A stretch of 42,259 nucleotides of DNA from a bacterium UBP2_UBA5202 (GTDB taxonomy: Bacteria; Edwardsbacteria; AC1; EtOH8), in the NCBI GenBank assembly GCA_002412795.1, contig DHVS01000039.1, forward strand, positions 1-42,259. The letters run 5' to 3'. Numbering within the stretch: the first letter of the stretch is position 1; every line of letters starts with the position of its first letter. Shown here piece by piece: positions 38,903 through 42,259 of the stretch. The translations under genes and the position numbers were made by a program. The notes beneath the pieces were generated by a model. It was not told the origin of the DNA. It did no database searches and worked only from the letters and a program-made list of their open reading frames with translations.

Positions 38903-40027
38903 TTAGAATTTCACCTGCAGCTGGGCCGAAAGAATGTTGTTCTTGACCGGACGAAGCGCCATGTCTTCCAACTTGACGTCATAGTTCAAGGTAACCTTGG
39001 TATTGGGATTCAGAAAATAATCGGCACCCAGGTTGCATATGACAACCCGGCTTTCCTGCTTGCCCCACCAGGCGGTGATCCCGTCGGTAACCAGGTCCCA
39101 GGAACAGTTTTCGCGGTACATATCGCCGCGGACATTGACCTTCAGTTTGGACATGGGTACGTAACCCGCCGTCAGGTATGCACCGCGCATCAGGATCGCA
39201 TCCAGGCCGGACTTTTTTACCCAGACGGTTCCCACTAGCACCGAGTCGACTGTCAGGCGCTTATCGTCCAGACCTATCATATACTCGCTGCGGACAAAGT
39301 ACTTGCAGTGTTCGTAATTAATTTCCAGACCTCCTCTTCTCCGATATTTGGAAGGTCCAATCCCGTCCGCCGTGCCGTATTCCGTATAACCTCCGAAGGT
39401 CAGCCCGGCCAGCGGGGCATACACGGCTCGGGCGACAACATCCTTGGCCCAGTTTTTATCCTTGTAGTCGTAGGGCGAACCGTTATAAAAAGCCAGCCAA
39501 TAAGAAATATCATTTTTCTTGCCAAACAACATTATTCCCTGGTCATATGAATTGTCAACGAATTTGCCGGTAAGCTGCGCTGTATTTATAAAATCGTAAT
39601 TTACCGGGGAAGTCCACTGCTCCAGACCTATCGGTTTTTTAAACTGTCCGATTCGAAGGTTGGCCCACCCCTTGACTTTCCAGTCCACGTAGGCGCCCAC
39701 CATTCTGGGTGAAAAAACCGTTTCCCCTGTCGTTACTGGAGTTTCGCTCTTGTCGTTGACTTTATTTTTACGGTTGCTTTGGATATAAATCATATAAGAT
39801 ACATCCTGCCAGGCATTACCGTTTATCTGCAGAGCGGCATCCTTGATCTCAAAACCCGAGGGATAGGTAACCAAGATATCGTGATAAACAGTATCCTGAT
39901 AAGTTATCTTAAGCCAGCCGTTGATCTTGAAGGTGGGGTAGGCCTGCTTGGCGTCAGTCTTGACGTCAAAGGCGAAGGCGATGTTCGCTGAGACTAGCAG
40001 CGCTGCAATGAATAGTAATTTCTTCAT
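38903..40027 (-). CDS. OprO/P-like outer-membrane porin in the tungstate operon
   Basis: A 374-residue porin with a signal peptide (MKKLLFIAALLVSANIAFA). The mature part reads as an OprP/OprO-type barrel: FEIKDAALQINGNAWQDVSYMIYIQSN, then VGAYVDWKVKGWANLRIGQFKKPIGLEQWTSP (the R-I-G-Q-F-K-x-P-x-G segment is typical). It ends in phenylalanine (LQVKF). OprO/P porins take phosphate; here the position between tupA and tupB suggests a porin for tungstate or molybdate. That specificity is inferred from gene order only. Confidence 0.82.
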   Translation of the reverse strand: MKKLLFIAALLVSANIAFAFDVKTDAKQAYPTFKINGWLKITYQDTVYHDILVTYPSGFEIKDAALQINGNAWQDVSYMIYIQSNRKNKVNDKSETPVTTGETVFSPRMVGAYVDWKVKGWANLRIGQFKKPIGLEQWTSPVNYDFINTAQLTGKFVDNSYDQGIMLFGKKNDISYWLAFYNGSPYDYKDKNWAKDVVARAVYAPLAGLTFGGYTEYGTADGIGPSKYRRRGGLEINYEHCKYFVRSEYMIGLDDKRLTVDSVLVGTVWVKKSGLDAILMRGAYLTAGYVPMSKLKVNVRGDMYRENCSWDLVTDGITAWWGKQESRVVICNLGADYFLNPNTKVTLNYDVKLEDMALRPVKNNILSAQLQVKF

Positions 40028-40082
40028 ATTCTCATTTTGTTAGGTTTTTTGGCAATTACATCAAAAAGATACGCTTTGCCAT

Positions 40083-40907
40083 CTACTTCCCAGAAGTCGG
40101 GTAGAACAGGGGCTGGCCGTACTTGTCCACGCCGTACTCGGCGATCAGTTTCTGGCCGCGCTCCGAGGTCAGGAAGTCCGAGAACTTCTTGGCCAGGGAA
40201 TAGTTGACGAACGGGTACTTGGCCGGGGCCACCAGCATGATGTGGTAGGGGTTGAACAGTTCCTTGTCCCCCTCGTTCAGGATCGGCAGGTCATATTCCT
40301 TCTGGTGGGCCAGGTAGGTGCCGCGGTCGGTCAGACTGTAAGCCCGCTTTTCGTTGGCGATGCGCAGGATGGCTTCCATCCCGGCGCCGGCCTCCAGGTA
40401 CCAGGAGCCCTTGGGCTTGACGCCGGCCACTTCCCACAGCCGCTGTTCTTTCTTGTGTGTGCCGGACTGGTCGGCCCGGGAGACGAAGGTTGCCTGCGAA
40501 GCCTCTATCTTCTTCAGCGCTTCGGTGGCCGAGGCAAGGCCCTTGATGCCGGCCGGGTCCTCGGCCGGGCCGACGATCACAAAATCATTGTACATCAGGT
40601 ATTTCCGTTCCACGAAAAAGCCTTCCTTGACCACCACTTCTTCGGCCGCAGGGTCGTGGACCATCACGATGTCGGCGTTGCCGTCCTTGCCGTAGCGGAT
40701 GGCGGCGCCGGTGCCCACCGCTATGATCTGCACCTTGCAGCCGTTCTCCTTTTCAAAGATGGGAACCAGAAAGTCCAGCAGTCCCGAATCCATGGTGCTG
40801 GTGGTGGTGGCCAGGACCAGCTTGGGCTTGTCCTTGGCCATGGCCGCCGGAGCCAGCAGGGAAAGTACCAGAAGCAGGGAAAGCGCCAGGGTGGTGAACC
40901 TCTTCAT
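40083..40907 (-). CDS. tupA: tungstate-binding periplasmic protein
   Basis: A 274-residue substrate-binding protein with a signal peptide (to about residue 24, ending AAMA). The oxyanion site ATTTSTMDSGLLDFLVPIFE (about 33-52) and SRADQSGTHKKEQ are TupA hallmarks and separate it from ModA and phosphate-binding PstS. VGTGAAIRYGKDGNADIVMVHDPAAEE is also typical. It captures tungstate with very high affinity and hands it to TupB/TupC. It is the first gene after a Moco-type riboswitch, and tungsten use suggests aldehyde oxidoreductases or formate dehydrogenases elsewhere in the genome. Confidence 0.95.
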   Translation of the reverse strand: MKRFTTLALSLLLVLSLLAPAAMAKDKPKLVLATTTSTMDSGLLDFLVPIFEKENGCKVQIIAVGTGAAIRYGKDGNADIVMVHDPAAEEVVVKEGFFVERKYLMYNDFVIVGPAEDPAGIKGLASATEALKKIEASQATFVSRADQSGTHKKEQRLWEVAGVKPKGSWYLEAGAGMEAILRIANEKRAYSLTDRGTYLAHQKEYDLPILNEGDKELFNPYHIMLVAPAKYPFVNYSLAKKFSDFLTSERGQKLIAEYGVDKYGQPLFYPTSGK

Positions 40908-40949
40908 TGTTTCTCCAGATATGTTTATGGTTTATGTTGGTTGATCTTA

Positions 40950-40985
40950 AATAACAAACGCCCATCCCCGGAGAAAAGGATGGGC
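40950..40985 (-). terminator. expression-platform terminator of the riboswitch
   Basis: An 8-bp stem GCCCATCC/GGATGGGC (40960-40967 with 40978-40985) is followed on the minus strand by GTTTGTTATTT, before tupA. A second hairpin, CCCGCA/TGCGGG, lies at 40991-41012 between it and the aptamer. Confidence 0.7.
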
Positions 40986-41026
40986 GGTATCCCGCACTCT
41001 TGGGAATGCGGGAATAAAAGACCAAC

Positions 41027-41145
41027 CTCTCCTTTCCAAATACGGGAGGCAAAACCGTTTCCGGCCCTACCCTTGTCCGCCTTTTAAGGGCGAAACCGTC
41101 CCGTGATCCGTGGCATCTCTGCGTTAGGATAACGGGATCGGAGAA
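41027..41145 (-). ncRNA. Moco-family (molybdenum/tungsten cofactor) riboswitch aptamer
   Basis: On the minus strand the RNA opens with TCTCCGATCCCG and closes with GGAAAGGAGA, giving a terminal stem. Inside are a CCCGT/ACGGG arm, GATGCCACGGATC, a CGCC/GGCG hairpin, a GAAA tetraloop hairpin (GCCGGAAACGG) and a TGCCTCCCG element, all of which I associate with the Moco RNA motif. It lies between a perfect-consensus promoter and tupA, and a terminator follows. The class is assigned from remembered motif features plus the tungstate/moeA/mobB context, not from a covariance-model score. Confidence 0.75.
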
Positions 41146-41155
41146 TTATTTTGTA

Positions 41156-41184
41156 ATTATAGCAGAAATGTTTTCTGCTGTCAA
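41156..41184 (-). promoter_or_regulatory. perfect-consensus promoter with palindromic spacer, upstream of tupA
   Basis: On the minus strand, -35 TTGACA (41179-41184), a 17-base spacer and -10 TATAAT (41156-41161) match consensus at all 12 positions. The spacer itself, GCAGAAA-ACA-TTTCTGC (41162-41178), is a perfect 7-3-7 palindrome, placed like a repressor operator. The expected start, near 41149, falls at the first base of the riboswitch. Confidence 0.88.
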
Positions 41185-41187
41185 ATC

Positions 41188-41961
41188 TTACTGTTTCCTG
41201 TTCACCATGCTGACCGCCGCCTGGTCGGTGGGCATGATGATGATGTCCTCGATGTTGACGTGGGCCGGACGGGAGCAGGCCCAGACCACCGCCTCGGCGA
41301 TGTCCTCCGGCCTTAGGGGCGTCATGCCCTGGTAGACCTTGTCAGCCCGCTGCTGGTCGCCGTGGAAGCGGACCACCGAGAACTCGGTCTCGGCGAAGCC
41401 GGGATCGACGCTGGTCACCCGGATATTGGTGCCAAAGGCGTCCATCCGCATAGCCTTGTTCAGGGCCTTGACCGCGTGCTTGGTAGCGTTGTAGACGTTG
41501 CCGGCCGGATAGACCTCGTGCCCGGCGATGGAACCGATGTTAACGATGTGGCCGGAGTTCCTCTGCACCATGCCCGGCATCACCGCCCGGGTGACATAGA
41601 GCAGGCCCTTGACGTTGGTGTCTATCATCTCCTCCCAGTTCTGGATAATCCCTTCCTGGATCTTCTCCAGCCCCCGGGACAGACCGGCGTTGTTCAGTAG
41701 AATATCGATGTTGGCCCACGCTGCCGGCAGTCCTTCCACTGCCTTCTGTACCGCCTTCTGGTCCCTGACATCCAGAGATGTGGTTAGCACTTCGATCTTG
41801 TATTCTTTGATCAGACGGGCGGCCAGTTGATCCAGACGGTCTTTGCGCCGGGCGGCCAGGATCAGCCTGGCGCCCAGTTTGGCAAATTCCACCGCAGAGG
41901 CCTGACCTATTCCGCTGGAGGCACCGGTGATAAAAACGATTTTGTTTTTTAGCTCTGTCAT
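41188..41961 (-). CDS. short-chain dehydrogenase/reductase (YdfG-like)
   Basis: A 257-residue classical SDR. The cofactor motif TGASSGIG is at 11-18, NNAG near 90, and the catalytic Ser/Tyr/Lys occur as NIGSIAG and YNATKHAVKAL. The RRKDRL after the second strand suggests NADPH. It is closest to YdfG-type enzymes that oxidise 3-hydroxy acids such as serine or 3-hydroxypropionate. The stop lies 4 bases from the tupA promoter. Confidence 0.9.
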   Translation of the reverse strand: MTELKNKIVFITGASSGIGQASAVEFAKLGARLILAARRKDRLDQLAARLIKEYKIEVLTTSLDVRDQKAVQKAVEGLPAAWANIDILLNNAGLSRGLEKIQEGIIQNWEEMIDTNVKGLLYVTRAVMPGMVQRNSGHIVNIGSIAGHEVYPAGNVYNATKHAVKALNKAMRMDAFGTNIRVTSVDPGFAETEFSVVRFHGDQQRADKVYQGMTPLRPEDIAEAVVWACSRPAHVNIEDIIIMPTDQAAVSMVNRKQ

Positions 41962-42043
41962 TTTATATTTCTTTCTATAGTACTAATATAACCATCTAAC
42001 AATTAATATTTATTACTAAAACCAATAAAATGTACTAACATTA

Positions 42044-42223
42044 TCACCAAATTTTCCACCAAGGTTTTTTGTACCTTGAAACATTAGTGCAATTAATATC
42101 ATTATCATCTATACCTTCATAACCAACTATTTCACTCCAGTTCTCTGCGACATTTAGCATGACTTCGCAATCGCACCCAGCCCCATTTTCTCTGAGCCAA
42201 AGCAATATCTTTTCTTTATTCAA
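42044..42223 (-). CDS. short DUF2695-like protein
   Basis: A 59-residue reading frame from TTG at 42223 to TGA at 42044-42046. An in-frame stop at 42254-42256 rules out extension past the window. The translation begins LNKEKILLWLRENGAG and then CDCEVMLNV, the GxCDCEVLxNV core of DUF2695, ending in RYKKPWWKIW. The start has no strong ribosome site. It may be a complete small gene or a 5'-truncated remnant of a longer DUF2695 protein. Function unknown. The 41962-42043 spacer is A+T-rich with nothing else evident. Confidence 0.55.
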   Translation of the reverse strand: MNKEKILLWLRENGAGCDCEVMLNVAENWSEIVGYEGIDDNDINCTNVSRYKKPWWKIW

Positions 42224-42259
42224 GTTATTCTTACTTACTGAACTTTGGCAAAATCAATA

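Overview
The window reads as a chromosome segment of a Gram-negative, probably anaerobic, uncultured-type bacterium. Evidence seen: lipoproteins with lipoboxes, two outer-membrane barrel proteins, a bacterial ferredoxin, a membrane pyrophosphatase, tungstate uptake with molybdopterin genes, and lysine synthesis by the diaminopimelate-aminotransferase route. Most of it is G+C-rich and nearly every gene after recG is on the minus strand. A candidate-phylum/FCB-like affiliation is a guess; there is no rRNA or other marker to settle it.

Layout. 1-7.5 kb: recG (plus strand, strong terminator), an outer-membrane protein, a ferredoxin plus half-ferritin-like pair, a YhaM-type exonuclease, an umuDC operon for translesion synthesis and a Yip1-type membrane protein. 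7.5-14.6 kb: a tightly coupled lysine/aspartate-family operon, dapB - TPR lipoprotein - dapL - four-helix-bundle gene - lysC - Cys-rich small protein - asd - membrane glycosyltransferase-like gene. 14.6-15.8 kb: a metallopeptidase lipoprotein and a DUF3795 protein. 15.9-20.8 kb: an A+T-rich, probably acquired defence island holding a single-chain restriction-modification-like enzyme, a 21-bp minisatellite, one native-looking small gene and an ATPase/Toprim-like gene pair resembling PARIS-type systems. 20.9-24.9 kb: guaB, dapF, a small membrane protein and argF with its own promoter and a leader containing a terminator. 25-34 kb: hppA, a DnaQ-DinG fusion, an erythromycin-esterase-like gene with a GNAT gene, thiC (or its bzaF paralogue) and rpmE. 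33.8-41.2 kb: a tungsten/molybdopterin operon (tupA - porin - tupB - tupC - moeA - lipoprotein - mobB) behind a perfect-consensus promoter and a Moco-type riboswitch. 41.2-42.3 kb: an SDR gene and a short DUF2695-like gene.

Two themes stand out. First, the defence island, whose ATPase/Toprim pair is the best candidate for an incompletely described system. Second, the window is full of short dispersed repeat families, normally intergenic, and several have apparently inserted in frame inside genes (asd, moeA, tupC and the small Cys-rich protein), adding 9-15 residues each.

Promoters with good -35/-10 elements at 17-18 bp spacing were found before the half-ferritin gene, the exonuclease gene, umuD, argF, hppA, the FecR-like gene and tupA. 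The organism therefore appears to use ordinary sigma70-type signals.
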